Below are positions 33,938 to 42,347 of a stretch of 64,000 nt of DNA, piece after piece (the stretch's first letter is position 1; each line of letters opens with the position of its first letter). Source of the stretch: an uncultured Flavobacteriaceae bacterium (GTDB taxonomy: Bacteria; Bacteroidota; Bacteroidia; Flavobacteriales; Flavobacteriaceae). The notes beneath the pieces were generated by a model. The model saw nothing but the letters and a program-made list of their open reading frames with translations, did no database searches and was not told the DNA's origin. Made by a program: the position numbers and the translations under genes. The stretch lies in the NCBI GenBank assembly GCA_947495135.1, contig CANLXN010000001.1, forward strand, positions 496,001-560,000, written 5' to 3'.

Positions 33938-35767
33938 TTGAAGATAATTGCAATGATTCCCGCGCGATATGGCGCATCAAGATTTCCAGGAAAATTAATG
34001 CAGGATTTAGGCGGAAAGCCTGTAATTGTTCGCACTTACGAAGCTGCCAAGGACACTAATCTTTTTGATGAAGTGTATGTAGTAACAGACAGTGAGGTTA
34101 TTTTTCAGGAAATAGAGATTAATGGAGGAAAAGCCATTATGAGCAAGAAAGAACACGATTGTGGTACAGATAGGATTGCGGAAGCGGTAGAAGACATGGA
34201 TGTAGACATTGTTGTGAATGTTCAGGGAGATGAACCTTTCACAAGTAAATCTGGTTTGCAGCAAGTGTTAGGCGTTTTTAAAGGTCCCGATGCAGATAAA
34301 ATAGATCTTGCATCGTTAATGACAGAGATTTACGACTGGAAAGAAATTAGTGACCCAAATGCGGTGAAGGTAATTGTAGATAAAGATAATTTTGCGATGT
34401 ATTTCTCAAGATCCCCTATCCCATACCCACGCGATAAAAACGTAGCTGTACAATACTATAAACACAAAGGAATTTACGCTTTTAGGAAACAAGCATTATT
34501 AGATTTTTACAATCTCCCGATGCGGACCTTAGAAGCAGCAGAGAAAATTGAATGCATCCGATACCTAGAGTACGGGAAAAATATAAAAATGGCAATTTCC
34601 AATACACAGGGAATCGAAATAGATACCCCAGAAGATCTCGTGAGAGCAAATAAAGTTTTAAAAGAAGATAAAAACATCGCTGTAAATAATAAATACAGAA
34701 ACTTCCCAATGGTACCAAAGGTGGTCTTTGGACGTGGTAGTTTTGATCAATTACCATCCATTTTAGCGCCAAATAGAAAAGATAAAGCTCCATTTATTTA
34801 TTTGGTAGATGATGTTTTCAAAGGAAACGAAAGTCTAGTGGATCGAATGAATTTGCGTTTTAACGACAAACTTATTTTCGTTTCGGCCATGGAAGAACCT
34901 AAAACAGAACAAGTTGATACGTTGGTGAAAAATATCAAGTCCGAATTCACCTATCTTCCATCCGGAATTATAGGTATTGGAGGCGGAAGTATTTTAGATC
35001 TTGCCAAGGCGGTTTCCTTAATGCTAACTAATAAGGGAAGCGCAGCAGATTACCAAGGATGGGATTTGGTGAAAAACAAAGGAGTTTACCATGTGGGAAT
35101 TCCTACCATATCTGGAACAGGGGCCGAAGTTTCTCGTACAGCCATACTTACTGGACCAGAAAAGAAGCTGGGGCTTAACAGTGATTTTACTCCCTACGAT
35201 CAAGTAGTTTTAGATCCCGACCTAACGGTTGGAGTCCCTAAAAACCAATGGTTCTATACAGGTATGGACTGCTTCGTCCATTGTGTAGAGTCTTTAAACG
35301 GAACCTTTTTAAATGAATTTTCTAAAAGCTACGGTGAGAAGGCGTACGACCTTTGTAAAGAAATTTTCTTGAGTGAAAACTTATCGGATGTAGAGTCTCG
35401 AGGAAAACTAATGATGGCATCTTGGCATGGAGGAATGAGCATTGCTTATTCCCAAGTTGGAATTGCGCATGCCATGAGTTATGGACTTTCTTATGTGCTA
35501 GGAACCAAACACGGAGTTGGTAACTGTATCGTTTTTGACCATTTAGGAGATTATTATCCAGAGGGAGTTAGATTATTCAAACAAATGAGGGAGTTTCATA
35601 ATGTAGATATTCCTCAAGGTGTTTGTAGCAACCTTACTGATAATCAGATGGAAACCATGATCGATATCGCTTTGGGTCTTGTTCCGCTTTGGGAGAATGC
35701 ACTTGGAGACGATTGGCAAACCATAATGACACGTGATAAATTGAAGGCATTATACCTAAAAATGTAA
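33938..35767 (+). CDS. Fusion of CMP-Kdo synthetase (KdsB) and iron-dependent alcohol dehydrogenase (KdnB-like)
   Basis: A 609-residue two-domain protein. Residues 1 to about 250 are a KdsB-type cytidylyltransferase ([38 protein letters not shown]), which activates Kdo-type sugars for lipopolysaccharide. Residues about 260-609 are an iron-dependent alcohol dehydrogenase: [25 protein letters not shown], metal ligands near Asp444 and His448 ([11 protein letters not shown]) and the His-rich [19 protein letters not shown]. In Shewanella a separate KdnB oxidises Kdo at C8 before KdnA aminates it; a fusion suggests production of CMP-8-amino-Kdo. The TTG start at 33938 restores the canonical KdsB N-terminus. 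No KdnA aminotransferase is in the window. Confidence 0.85.
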   Translation: MKIIAMIPARYGASRFPGKLMQDLGGKPVIVRTYEAAKDTNLFDEVYVVTDSEVIFQEIEINGGKAIMSKKEHDCGTDRIAEAVEDMDVDIVVNVQGDEPFTSKSGLQQVLGVFKGPDADKIDLASLMTEIYDWKEISDPNAVKVIVDKDNFAMYFSRSPIPYPRDKNVAVQYYKHKGIYAFRKQALLDFYNLPMRTLEAAEKIECIRYLEYGKNIKMAISNTQGIEIDTPEDLVRANKVLKEDKNIAVNNKYRNFPMVPKVVFGRGSFDQLPSILAPNRKDKAPFIYLVDDVFKGNESLVDRMNLRFNDKLIFVSAMEEPKTEQVDTLVKNIKSEFTYLPSGIIGIGGGSILDLAKAVSLMLTNKGSAADYQGWDLVKNKGVYHVGIPTISGTGAEVSRTAILTGPEKKLGLNSDFTPYDQVVLDPDLTVGVPKNQWFYTGMDCFVHCVESLNGTFLNEFSKSYGEKAYDLCKEIFLSENLSDVESRGKLMMASWHGGMSIAYSQVGIAHAMSYGLSYVLGTKHGVGNCIVFDHLGDYYPEGVRLFKQMREFHNVDIPQGVCSNLTDNQMETMIDIALGLVPLWENALGDDWQTIMTRDKLKALYLKM

Positions 35768-35785
35768 TATCTTCACTACTGTTTT

Positions 35786-36334
35786 ATGGGCTTATCAAAA
35801 TTCATTTTCTACAAGTTAATGGGTTGGAGGATCGTTGGTGATTTTTCAACTCATATTAAAAAGGCGGTAATTATTGCCGTCCCCCATACTAGTTGGCACG
35901 ATTTCTACTTAGGCCTCTTTACGCGAAACATCACAAAAACAAAGATCAATTGGATTGGAAAAAAGGAACTTTTTAAAGGTCCATTTGGTTGGTATTTTCG
36001 ATGGGTAGGAGGAGAGCCCATTGATCGCACACCTGGACAGAACAAAGTGGAAGCCATCACCGCCCTTTTTGACCGTAAAGAAGAGTTTCGACTTACGTTG
36101 GCGCCAGAGGGAACTAGAAAATTGGTAGATACTTGGAAAACTGGCTACTATTTCATTGCCCAAGCCGCGAAAGTGCCAATTATTCCCGTGGCATTTGATT
36201 TTGGAACGAAGCAGGTTATTATCCATAAACCGTTCTATCCTACTGGCAATTTGGAGGAAGACACAAAGTTTCTACGTTCGTTGTATAAAGGAGTGGTAGG
36301 TAAGGAACCCAAATATACCTACGAGATTAAATAG
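35786..36334 (+). CDS. PlsC-like acyltransferase
   Basis: A 182-residue member of the lysophosphatidic acid acyltransferase superfamily. The HxxxxD motif is VPHTSWHDFYLG (His at about 34) and the glycerophosphate-type motif is LAPEGTRKLVDTW near residue 110. No strong membrane span. It starts 18 bases after the KdsB-KdnB stop and is probably co-transcribed, so it may act in lipid A or envelope lipid assembly; the acceptor is not known. Confidence 0.8.
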   Translation: MGLSKFIFYKLMGWRIVGDFSTHIKKAVIIAVPHTSWHDFYLGLFTRNITKTKINWIGKKELFKGPFGWYFRWVGGEPIDRTPGQNKVEAITALFDRKEEFRLTLAPEGTRKLVDTWKTGYYFIAQAAKVPIIPVAFDFGTKQVIIHKPFYPTGNLEEDTKFLRSLYKGVVGKEPKYTYEIK

Positions 36335-36405
36335 TCTTCGTTTAAGAAAAATCACCCAACTTCAGATTGTTTAAGTCTATTTCCCAGTAATTCAGGTCTT
36401 TTTAG

Positions 36406-36413
36406 TAGCTTTA
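36406..36413 (+). promoter_or_regulatory. Promoter-like box shared by the two choice-of-anchor B genes
   Basis: TAGCTTTA, one mismatch from TAnnTTTG, occurs at 36406-36413 and again at 37895-37902, each followed by the start codon after 17 and 16 bases. This places an upstream ATG (36413) within the promoter and supports ATG 36431. Confidence 0.45.
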
Positions 36414-36430
36414 TGGCAAATACAATCGCC

Positions 36431-37849
36431 ATGAAAATCTCATTACAACTACTTTTTACTTTTTTGACCGTTTCAGCATTCGCCCAAACTCCCTGTACCA
36501 ACGGTATGGCAGGATCTTTTGAGTGTAACGGATACGATCTTATTTCTCAAATTCCGTTGTCTACTATGAATTCTGTCAAGGCAAACGATTCTTGGGGATG
36601 GACAGACCCTTTGGACGGTAAGGAATATGCCATTGTTTGTTTAAACGAAGCAACCGCATTTATAGATATTTCAGACCCCATCAATCCCATCTATTTAGGA
36701 CAACTACCTGGTCAGAGTACCCAACATACTACTTGGAGAGATGCGAAGACCTATAACAATTATGCCTTCATTGTAAGTGAGGATAACGGACACGGAATGC
36801 AAGTGTTCGATTTAACTCGTTTACGGAATGTTGTAAATCCGCCAGAAATTTTCACTAATGACGCTTGGTATGACGAAATTGGGAGTTCGCATAATATCGC
36901 TATTAATCAAGATACTGGATATGCATATCTGCTAGGAACCACTACTTTTAGTGGAGGGCCTCACTTTGTGAATATTCAAGATCCTTTAAATCCGACGCCT
37001 GCGGGAGGATATGCGGCAGATGGTTACTCTCACGATGCCTACGCGGTTACTTATAACGGTCCAGACACAGATTACACCGGAAGAGAACTACTTTTTTCAA
37101 GTAATGAAAATGAAGTGGTTATTGAAGACGTGACCGACAAAACAAATGTAACCACCATCTCAACCATAGCCTACAGCAATGTAAGCTATACGCACCAAGG
37201 TTGGTTGACAGAAGACCATCGTTATTTTCTATTGGGAGATGAGACAGACGAATTGGATTTCGGAATTAACTCAAGAACCATCATTTTCGACTTTGAAGAC
37301 TTGGACAATCCACAATTTCATTTTGAATATTCGGGTCCCACAGGAGCAACAGATCACAACGGGTATGTAAAAGGGGATCAGTTCTTTTTGGCTAATAATG
37401 CAGCCGGACTTCGAGTGGTAGATATTTCAGACATAGAAAATCAGAATATAGCAGAAGAAGGATTTTTTGACAGTTTTCCAGCAAATAATAATGCAGGATT
37501 CAATGGCTCATGGAATATTTATCCATATTTTGAAAGTGGTCATATTGTGGTAAGCGATCGTGCCGAAGGGTTTTTGCTAGTGCGTTCTTCTGAAATTTTC
37601 TCTATTGAAGACAATGCGTTGAACAACCAGGTATCGATAGCACCTAATCCTGCTTCTACCGAAATTACCGTTCAGTTAAATAACGACACGATTAACACAT
37701 TACAAATAACCGATGTGCTGGGTAAAACGGTATTGAGTATGAATAATGTGAATGTTGCCTCTAAAAATATCGACATAGCTGTACTTTCCACCGGAATGTA
37801 TTTTGTTTCTGTCAATAATTTACCGGCCACCAAGATTTTTAAGAACTAA
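36431..37849 (+). CDS. Choice-of-anchor B family secreted protein with T9SS sorting domain (copy 1)
   Basis: A 472-residue protein: signal peptide MKISLQLLFTFLTVSAFAQ, a long beta-propeller-like domain with LVIP-type repeats (EYAIVCLNEATAFIDISDPINPIYLGQL, TYNNYAFIVSEDNGHGMQVFDLTRL, HFVNIQDPLNPTPAGGY), and a C-terminal sorting domain (VSIAPNPASTEITV ... TKIFKN). The family (choice-of-anchor B) is named for variable C-terminal anchors; function is not established. Strong similarity to the next gene shows a tandem duplication. The first ATG of the frame (36413) is rejected because it falls in the promoter-like box. Confidence 0.88.
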   Translation: MKISLQLLFTFLTVSAFAQTPCTNGMAGSFECNGYDLISQIPLSTMNSVKANDSWGWTDPLDGKEYAIVCLNEATAFIDISDPINPIYLGQLPGQSTQHTTWRDAKTYNNYAFIVSEDNGHGMQVFDLTRLRNVVNPPEIFTNDAWYDEIGSSHNIAINQDTGYAYLLGTTTFSGGPHFVNIQDPLNPTPAGGYAADGYSHDAYAVTYNGPDTDYTGRELLFSSNENEVVIEDVTDKTNVTTISTIAYSNVSYTHQGWLTEDHRYFLLGDETDELDFGINSRTIIFDFEDLDNPQFHFEYSGPTGATDHNGYVKGDQFFLANNAAGLRVVDISDIENQNIAEEGFFDSFPANNNAGFNGSWNIYPYFESGHIVVSDRAEGFLLVRSSEIFSIEDNALNNQVSIAPNPASTEITVQLNNDTINTLQITDVLGKTVLSMNNVNVASKNIDIAVLSTGMYFVSVNNLPATKIFKN

Positions 37850-37894
37850 GAGAATCATTCTTTAAAGAAATACACAAGTCATTTACTTTTTACG

Positions 37895-37902
37895 TAGCTT
37901 TA
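37895..37902 (+). promoter_or_regulatory. Promoter-like box of the second choice-of-anchor B gene
   Basis: TAGCTTTA in the same context as at 36406-36413, 16 bases before ATG 37919. Its conservation after duplication suggests each copy is transcribed on its own. Confidence 0.45.
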
Positions 37903-37918
37903 TATAAATTATATAGCT

Positions 37919-39337
37919 ATGAAAACAGTTTTACTTGCTTCTTGTTTATTTATTTCAGCAACCATATTCGCTCAAACCCCGTGTAATAATGGGATGGCTG
38001 GGGAGTATCCCTGTGGTGGTTATAACCTCATGTCTGAGGTGACCCTTGGAGATATGAATTCTTCTGGAGCAAACGATTCTTGGGGTTGGACCGACTCGCT
38101 GGACGGCCAAGAATATGCTATTATCTGTTTGGAAGAGGGAACGGCCTTTGTAAACATTACCGACCCTGTGAATCCGATATACCTTGGAAAGCTGCTTGGA
38201 GAAGGCGCACCTAGTGTTTGGAGGGATGCTAAGACCTATAACGATCATGTATTTATTGTAAGCGAATCTCCCGGACATGGGATGCAGGTGTTCGACTTAA
38301 CCAAGCTAAGGGGAGTTACGAGCCCGCAAACCTTCGTTAGAGACGCATATTATACAGGCTTTGGAAACGCTCATAATATTGTAATTAATGAAGATTCTGG
38401 TTATGCCTACGCGGTAGGAACCGATACTTATAGCGGAGGGCCGCATTTCGTAAATATCCAAAACCCTACACAGCCCTCGGGTGCTTCCGGTTACGCCGGT
38501 GGTGGTTATTCGCACGATGCGCAAGTGGTAACTTATAATGGACCAGACACACAATATGTTGGAAAAGAAATATATATAGGAAGTAACGAAACTGAGGTGG
38601 TTATTGTTGATGTAACGAACAAGTCGAATCCTATTCCCATAGATACTTTTGGTTATTTTAACACTGCCTATACACACCAAGCATGGCTTACCGAAGACCA
38701 TGAATTTCTTCTCTTATGTGATGAAATTGACGAATTGGATTTCGGATTTAATTCGCGCACAGTGGTGTTTAATATGACCGATTTGGACAATGGAACCTTA
38801 AACTTTACATATTCGGGCCCAACGCCGGCCACAGATCATAATGGTTATGTGGTGGGCGATTCTTATTACTTGGCAAATTATACAGCGGGCTTAAGGGAAG
38901 TGGATCTATCTCAAGTTTCTAATTTCAGCATGAGCGAAATAGGCTTTTTTGATACACATCCATCTAATGATACTGCTGGTTTTGCAGGCGCATGGAATGT
39001 TTATCCGTATTTCCCGAGCAGAAACATTTTAATTAGCGATCGGTCACGCGGGATGATTTTAGTGAAGTCTACCAACGATTTAGGAATAGACGATGTTGAA
39101 GTCGACAGCGAAGTATCTTTGGCTCCAAATCCAGGATCGGAAATAATCACCATAAAACGATCTTCCAGTGCCATTAATACCGTGAGCATTGCAGACGCAC
39201 TCGGTAAAATAGTTTACACTGAAAACGTTCCATCTTCAAACGAGGTTCAGATTAATGTGAGTACGCTGCAAAACGGAATCTATTTTGTGTCTGTGAATGA
39301 AGGCGAAGGCAATGCTCACAAATTTATCAAGCAATAG
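37919..39337 (+). CDS. Choice-of-anchor B family secreted protein with T9SS sorting domain (copy 2)
   Basis: A 472-residue paralogue of the preceding gene, with signal peptide MKTVLLASCLFISATIFAQ, the same repeat series (EYAIICLEEGTAFVNITDPVNPIYLGKL; DHVFIVSESPGHGMQVFDLTKL) and a sorting domain (VSLAPNPGSEIITIKRS ... KFIKQ). The N-terminal TPCNNGMAGEYPCGGYNL has the same two cysteines as copy 1. Probably T9SS-exported and surface attached. Its stop codon lies in an inverted repeat shared with the convergent gene 39349-40731. Confidence 0.88.
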   Translation: MKTVLLASCLFISATIFAQTPCNNGMAGEYPCGGYNLMSEVTLGDMNSSGANDSWGWTDSLDGQEYAIICLEEGTAFVNITDPVNPIYLGKLLGEGAPSVWRDAKTYNDHVFIVSESPGHGMQVFDLTKLRGVTSPQTFVRDAYYTGFGNAHNIVINEDSGYAYAVGTDTYSGGPHFVNIQNPTQPSGASGYAGGGYSHDAQVVTYNGPDTQYVGKEIYIGSNETEVVIVDVTNKSNPIPIDTFGYFNTAYTHQAWLTEDHEFLLLCDEIDELDFGFNSRTVVFNMTDLDNGTLNFTYSGPTPATDHNGYVVGDSYYLANYTAGLREVDLSQVSNFSMSEIGFFDTHPSNDTAGFAGAWNVYPYFPSRNILISDRSRGMILVKSTNDLGIDDVEVDSEVSLAPNPGSEIITIKRSSSAINTVSIADALGKIVYTENVPSSNEVQINVSTLQNGIYFVSVNEGEGNAHKFIKQ

Positions 39338-39357
39338 GCGTACAATTCCTATTGCTT
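39329..39357. terminator. Inverted repeat spanning two convergent stop codons
   Basis: AAGCAATAGG (39329-39338) pairs with CCTATTGCTT (39348-39357) around nine bases. Each arm contains the last codons AAG CAA and the TAG stop of one of the two converging genes. There is no T run, so this is a possible rather than a typical bidirectional terminator. Confidence 0.5.
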
Positions 39358-40731
39358 AATTATTTTCTTGGTAACCGAGGTTCCTTCTGTGAAAATTTCA
39401 GCAAAATAAATCCCTGAAGGGAGATTGGATACGTTCACGTTATCTGTATTGAATTCCTGCATCACCAATTGTCCTTGAATAGAAAACAGTTCTACCTTGT
39501 CGATTTTGTATGTGGATTCAATATTGAATTGCTCGTTGGTTGGGTTTGGAAATACTACAAAGCGCTGCGCGGTGAGATCATTAATTCCCAAGTCACAGTT
39601 TTCACTATAGCTTGCAGTGGGATCTTTCACCCAATTAGTATTGTTATTTGCAGCATCTACATCATCTACCTCTATACAGATTAAATTAGGGTTGTCGAAC
39701 GCAACCATTTCTTCAAGGGGTGCATTTTTTAGATTAAGACTCTCTAAATCATTTCCTTCACAGTATAAAAAGCTCAGATTGGTATTATTGGAAACATCCA
39801 GCGCCGTAAGGGCCGAATAGTTAACGTTGAGGTCCACTAAAGCTGGATTGTTCGATAGATCTAGGCTTGTAACGTCTGTCACTTCCAAAAACAAGACTTC
39901 AAGGTTGACGTTTTGTGAAATATCCAGTTCGGTAAGGTTGGTGAGATTGAGTTGTAAATTAGTGAGCGCAGTATTTTGGGAAACATCAATGGTTGGTATA
40001 TTAGTTTGGTCAAGGAAAAGTCCTTCTAGATTTATATTGTCTGTCACATCTATTGCAGAGAGCGGATTAAGGCCTAGAAATAGGAAGCGGAGTGCAGTGG
40101 CATTATCTGTATTAACAGTTTCGATACCACCAGAAGACAGAAAGGCACTCTCAAGACTCGGGCAGTTACTGAAGTCTATAGAGGTGAGTGAATTGCTGTC
40201 TCCAAAAATGATCTCCAAGTTTACCGCTTGGCTTAAGTCCATCTCCTCAATGGCCGAATCTTCAATGAACATATAATAAATAAGTGGGTTGTTACTAAGA
40301 TCTAAGAAGGTCATAGCTGCTCCGTTTAAATTGAACCCACGGAGATTGATATTCTGCGAAAGGTCTATGGATGCAATGGGGTTGTTTGGTACCGTTAAAT
40401 CTGTAAGGTTTATATTTTGGGTTACATCGATAGACGAGATGTTATTCGATCCCGCTTGTAATACTTCGAGGTTTGTAAAGCTTTGAAGTCCTTCCAACGA
40501 AACTATATTTTTAGAAGTTACGACAAGCCCAACAACGGCCTCCGCCTCGCTCTCTTGTATTTCACCATCGTCATTAGTGTCGGCATCTACATCCCCGACA
40601 AAATCTCCATCAATATCTACCACCGGGTTGTTCACCAGAGCATCCTTAAAGTTGGCATCAGGAATAGTAACAATTTGAGCCTGTGAAACCCCCATAACAA
40701 ACAGCGCGAATAAGCCGATTAAATTTTTCAT
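39349..40731 (-). CDS. Secreted leucine-rich repeat protein with T9SS sorting domain
   Basis: A 460-residue protein: signal peptide MKNLIGLFALFVMGVSQA, an N-terminal segment with VDIDGDFVGDVDADTNDDGE (acidic, calcium-site-like), then about eleven leucine-rich repeats of 21-22 residues (LxxIDVSQNxxLxxLxL), a cap with PNLICIEVDDVDAAN and SYSENCDLG, and a T9SS sorting domain (FVFPNPTNEQFNIE ... KKIIKQ). Same architecture as 17486-18658, including the ICIEVDD cap. Likely a surface recognition protein; ligand unknown. Confidence 0.87.
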   Translation of the reverse strand: MKNLIGLFALFVMGVSQAQIVTIPDANFKDALVNNPVVDIDGDFVGDVDADTNDDGEIQESEAEAVVGLVVTSKNIVSLEGLQSFTNLEVLQAGSNNISSIDVTQNINLTDLTVPNNPIASIDLSQNINLRGFNLNGAAMTFLDLSNNPLIYYMFIEDSAIEEMDLSQAVNLEIIFGDSNSLTSIDFSNCPSLESAFLSSGGIETVNTDNATALRFLFLGLNPLSAIDVTDNINLEGLFLDQTNIPTIDVSQNTALTNLQLNLTNLTELDISQNVNLEVLFLEVTDVTSLDLSNNPALVDLNVNYSALTALDVSNNTNLSFLYCEGNDLESLNLKNAPLEEMVAFDNPNLICIEVDDVDAANNNTNWVKDPTASYSENCDLGINDLTAQRFVVFPNPTNEQFNIESTYKIDKVELFSIQGQLVMQEFNTDNVNVSNLPSGIYFAEIFTEGTSVTKKIIKQ

Positions 40732-41000
40732 AATAGTTAGTTTTAGTGTGTATCTATAATACTGTTATGAAGTTACGGTTTTCTTACCTGTTTTTTTGTT
40801 TTTTTTAGCGACCGGTTACTGGTTACCGGTGGGTAGAGGCAGTTTGCAGTATTCAACGATCGGTGTTCAGTTGGCAGTAGCAGTAGCTTTTCCATCAACC
40901 AATGAACAAATCCTCAAATAAGCATATCTAACACCTTAATAAAGGTTGCTAGTTTTATCGTCTATCGAATATTGTACCTCGTAAATTTTTAGACTGGAAT
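40732..41000. other. Intergenic region without a gene, mostly repeat-like
   Basis: The region holds the upstream sequence of the leucine-rich repeat gene, a short GGTTACTGGTTACC direct repeat near 40815, and copy A of a diverged direct repeat (40848-40940). I see no coding frame. Confidence 0.5.
40848..40940. repeat. Diverged direct repeat, copy A
   Basis: Shares AGTATTCA, GATCG, GTGTTCAGTTG(G/A)CAGTAGC, and the end block CATATCTAACA-CT-AAT in the same order with 41915-42028, with insertions between blocks. The two copies flank yebC. Confidence 0.6.
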
Positions 41001-41035
41001 CAAAAAAAGCCACTCAAATCGAGCGGCTTTTATAT
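41001..41035 (-). terminator. Terminator of yebC
   Basis: AAAGCC-a-CTC with GAG-c-GGCTTT forms a stem around AAATC; on the leftward strand a run of seven T follows. Rightward it is also T-rich. Confidence 0.75.
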
Positions 41036-41085
41036 TTTTTTAAACATGAGATCTCAAATCTCACGTCTAGTGTCTAAAATCTAAT

Positions 41086-41811
41086 TTATTCTTCAGAAGA
41101 ACTTTCATCCATGGTATGATACACATTCTGTACGTCGTCATCTTCTTCTAGTTTTTCCAATAACTTCTCTACGTCTGCCGCTTGCTCTGGGGTCACTTTT
41201 TTGGTGACTTGAGGGATGCGCTCGAAACCAGAGGAAAGGATTTCGATATTGTTTTCTTCCAAATACGATTGGATATTTCCGAAACTTTCAAAAGGACCAT
41301 AAATGAGCACTCCATCTTCATCTTCAAATATTTCATCTAAACCATGATCGATCAATTCCAATTCTAGTTCCTCTATGTCTTGTCCTTCACCATTGATTCT
41401 AAAATTACAGGTATGGTCAAACATAAAAACGGTAGACCCCGAAGTTCCTAAGCTTCCATCGGTTTTATTAAAATAAGATCGCACATTGGCAACCGTTCGA
41501 GTGTTGTTATCTGTGGCGGTTTCAATAAGAATTGCAATACCGTGCTGTGCGTATCCTTCGAATAAGACTTCCTTGAAATCCCCTAAACTTTTGTCGCTCG
41601 CACGCTTTATAGCGCGCTCCACATTGTCCTTGGGCATGTTTACCGCTTTGGCATTTTGGATCACTGCTCTAAGACGAGCGTTACTGTCGGGGTCGGGACC
41701 ACCTTCCTTTACCGCCATTACAATGTCCTTACCAATACGTGTGAAAGCCTTGGACATTGCAGACCAACGCTTCATTTTTCTTGCTTTTCTAAATTCGAAA
41801 GCTCTTCCCAT
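41086..41811 (-). CDS. yebC: YebC/PmpR family protein
   Basis: A 241-residue protein of the YebC/TACO1 family (MGRAFEFRKARKMKRW, PDPDSNARLRAVIQNAKAVNMPKDNVERAIKRA, YAQHGIAILIETATDNNTRTVANVRS, FNKTDGSLGTSGSTVFMFD). Members were described as transcriptional regulators and more recently linked to translation of difficult sequences; which applies here is not known. Monocistronic with a near-perfect promoter (41831-41860) and terminator, set between two diverged direct repeats. Confidence 0.93.
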   Translation of the reverse strand: MGRAFEFRKARKMKRWSAMSKAFTRIGKDIVMAVKEGGPDPDSNARLRAVIQNAKAVNMPKDNVERAIKRASDKSLGDFKEVLFEGYAQHGIAILIETATDNNTRTVANVRSYFNKTDGSLGTSGSTVFMFDHTCNFRINGEGQDIEELELELIDHGLDEIFEDEDGVLIYGPFESFGNIQSYLEENNIEILSSGFERIPQVTKKVTPEQAADVEKLLEKLEEDDDVQNVYHTMDESSSEE

Positions 41812-41830
41812 GTGATACTTATTTTAAATA

Positions 41831-41860
41831 CAAATTTAACAAAATGTGGCACTTTTCAAA
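41831..41860 (-). promoter_or_regulatory. Promoter of yebC
   Basis: Leftward TTTG (41860-41857), 18 bases, then TAAATTTG (41838-41831): a consensus Bacteroidota promoter 19 bases upstream of the start codon. Confidence 0.7.
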
Positions 41861-41914
41861 CACATCGGTGTGAAGATTACTGGGATTTTGTTGAGGGTGA
41901 CCGAGGAAGTGAAT

Positions 41915-42028
41915 AGTATTCAGTGATCGTTGGTCCGTGTTCAGTTGACAGTAGCTGTTTTAGTATGCAGTAACTTATCAAATCAACGAATCGAGAATTT
42001 TTTGATTAAACATATCTAACATCTCAAT
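41915..42028. repeat. Diverged direct repeat, copy B
   Basis: Second copy of the repeat at 40848-40940, same orientation and block order, longer by about 20 bases because of insertions such as GGTCC and TTTAGTATGCAGTAAC. Confidence 0.6.
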
Positions 42029-42034
42029 GTTCAT

Positions 42035-42316
42035 TTACGCCACCAATTCATCAATAATCCTTGCAAGTTCAAAATCTTGATTTGTTACTCCTCCAGCATC
42101 ATGCGTGGAAAGGCTAATCTGCACGGTGTTATAGACATTTGACCAATCTGGGTGATGGTTAAGGCGTTCAGCTTCAAAGGCGATGCGCGTCATTACAGAG
42201 AACGCATCTTTAAAGTCGTCAAATTCGAAGGAAGTATGAATTGCATTCTCGTTAAATTCCCAACCTGGGAGATCTTTCAGTAGGGAAAGAATCTGAAGTT
42301 CAGTTAATGGTTTCAT
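42035..42316 (-). CDS. Pterin-4a-carbinolamine dehydratase
   Basis: A 93-residue enzyme that dehydrates 4a-hydroxytetrahydropterin, normally recycling the cofactor of aromatic amino acid hydroxylases. Signature FEAERLNHHPDWSNVYNTVQISLSTHDAGGVTNQD contains the catalytic His-His-Pro motif; the C-terminus ARIIDEL is typical. The frame is open for 28 codons upstream, but the sequence there is unlike the family and ATG 42316 gives the normal N-terminus MKPLTELQILSLL. It follows the SDR gene after 31 bases. Confidence 0.92.
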   Translation of the reverse strand: MKPLTELQILSLLKDLPGWEFNENAIHTSFEFDDFKDAFSVMTRIAFEAERLNHHPDWSNVYNTVQISLSTHDAGGVTNQDFELARIIDELVA

Positions 42317-42347
42317 AGAAAATATGTTTAAAAGCGACCAGCGGAGG

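Noticed and set aside
36413-36430. Upstream ATG of the first choice-of-anchor B gene
   Set aside because: It falls in the promoter-like box conserved in the paralogue; ATG 36431 begins directly with a signal peptide.
40811-40830. ACCGGT-flanked near-palindrome as a possible attachment site or REP element
   Set aside because: It is a short direct repeat (GGTTACTGGTTACC) between two ACCGGT words; no integrase, tRNA gene or second copy is nearby.
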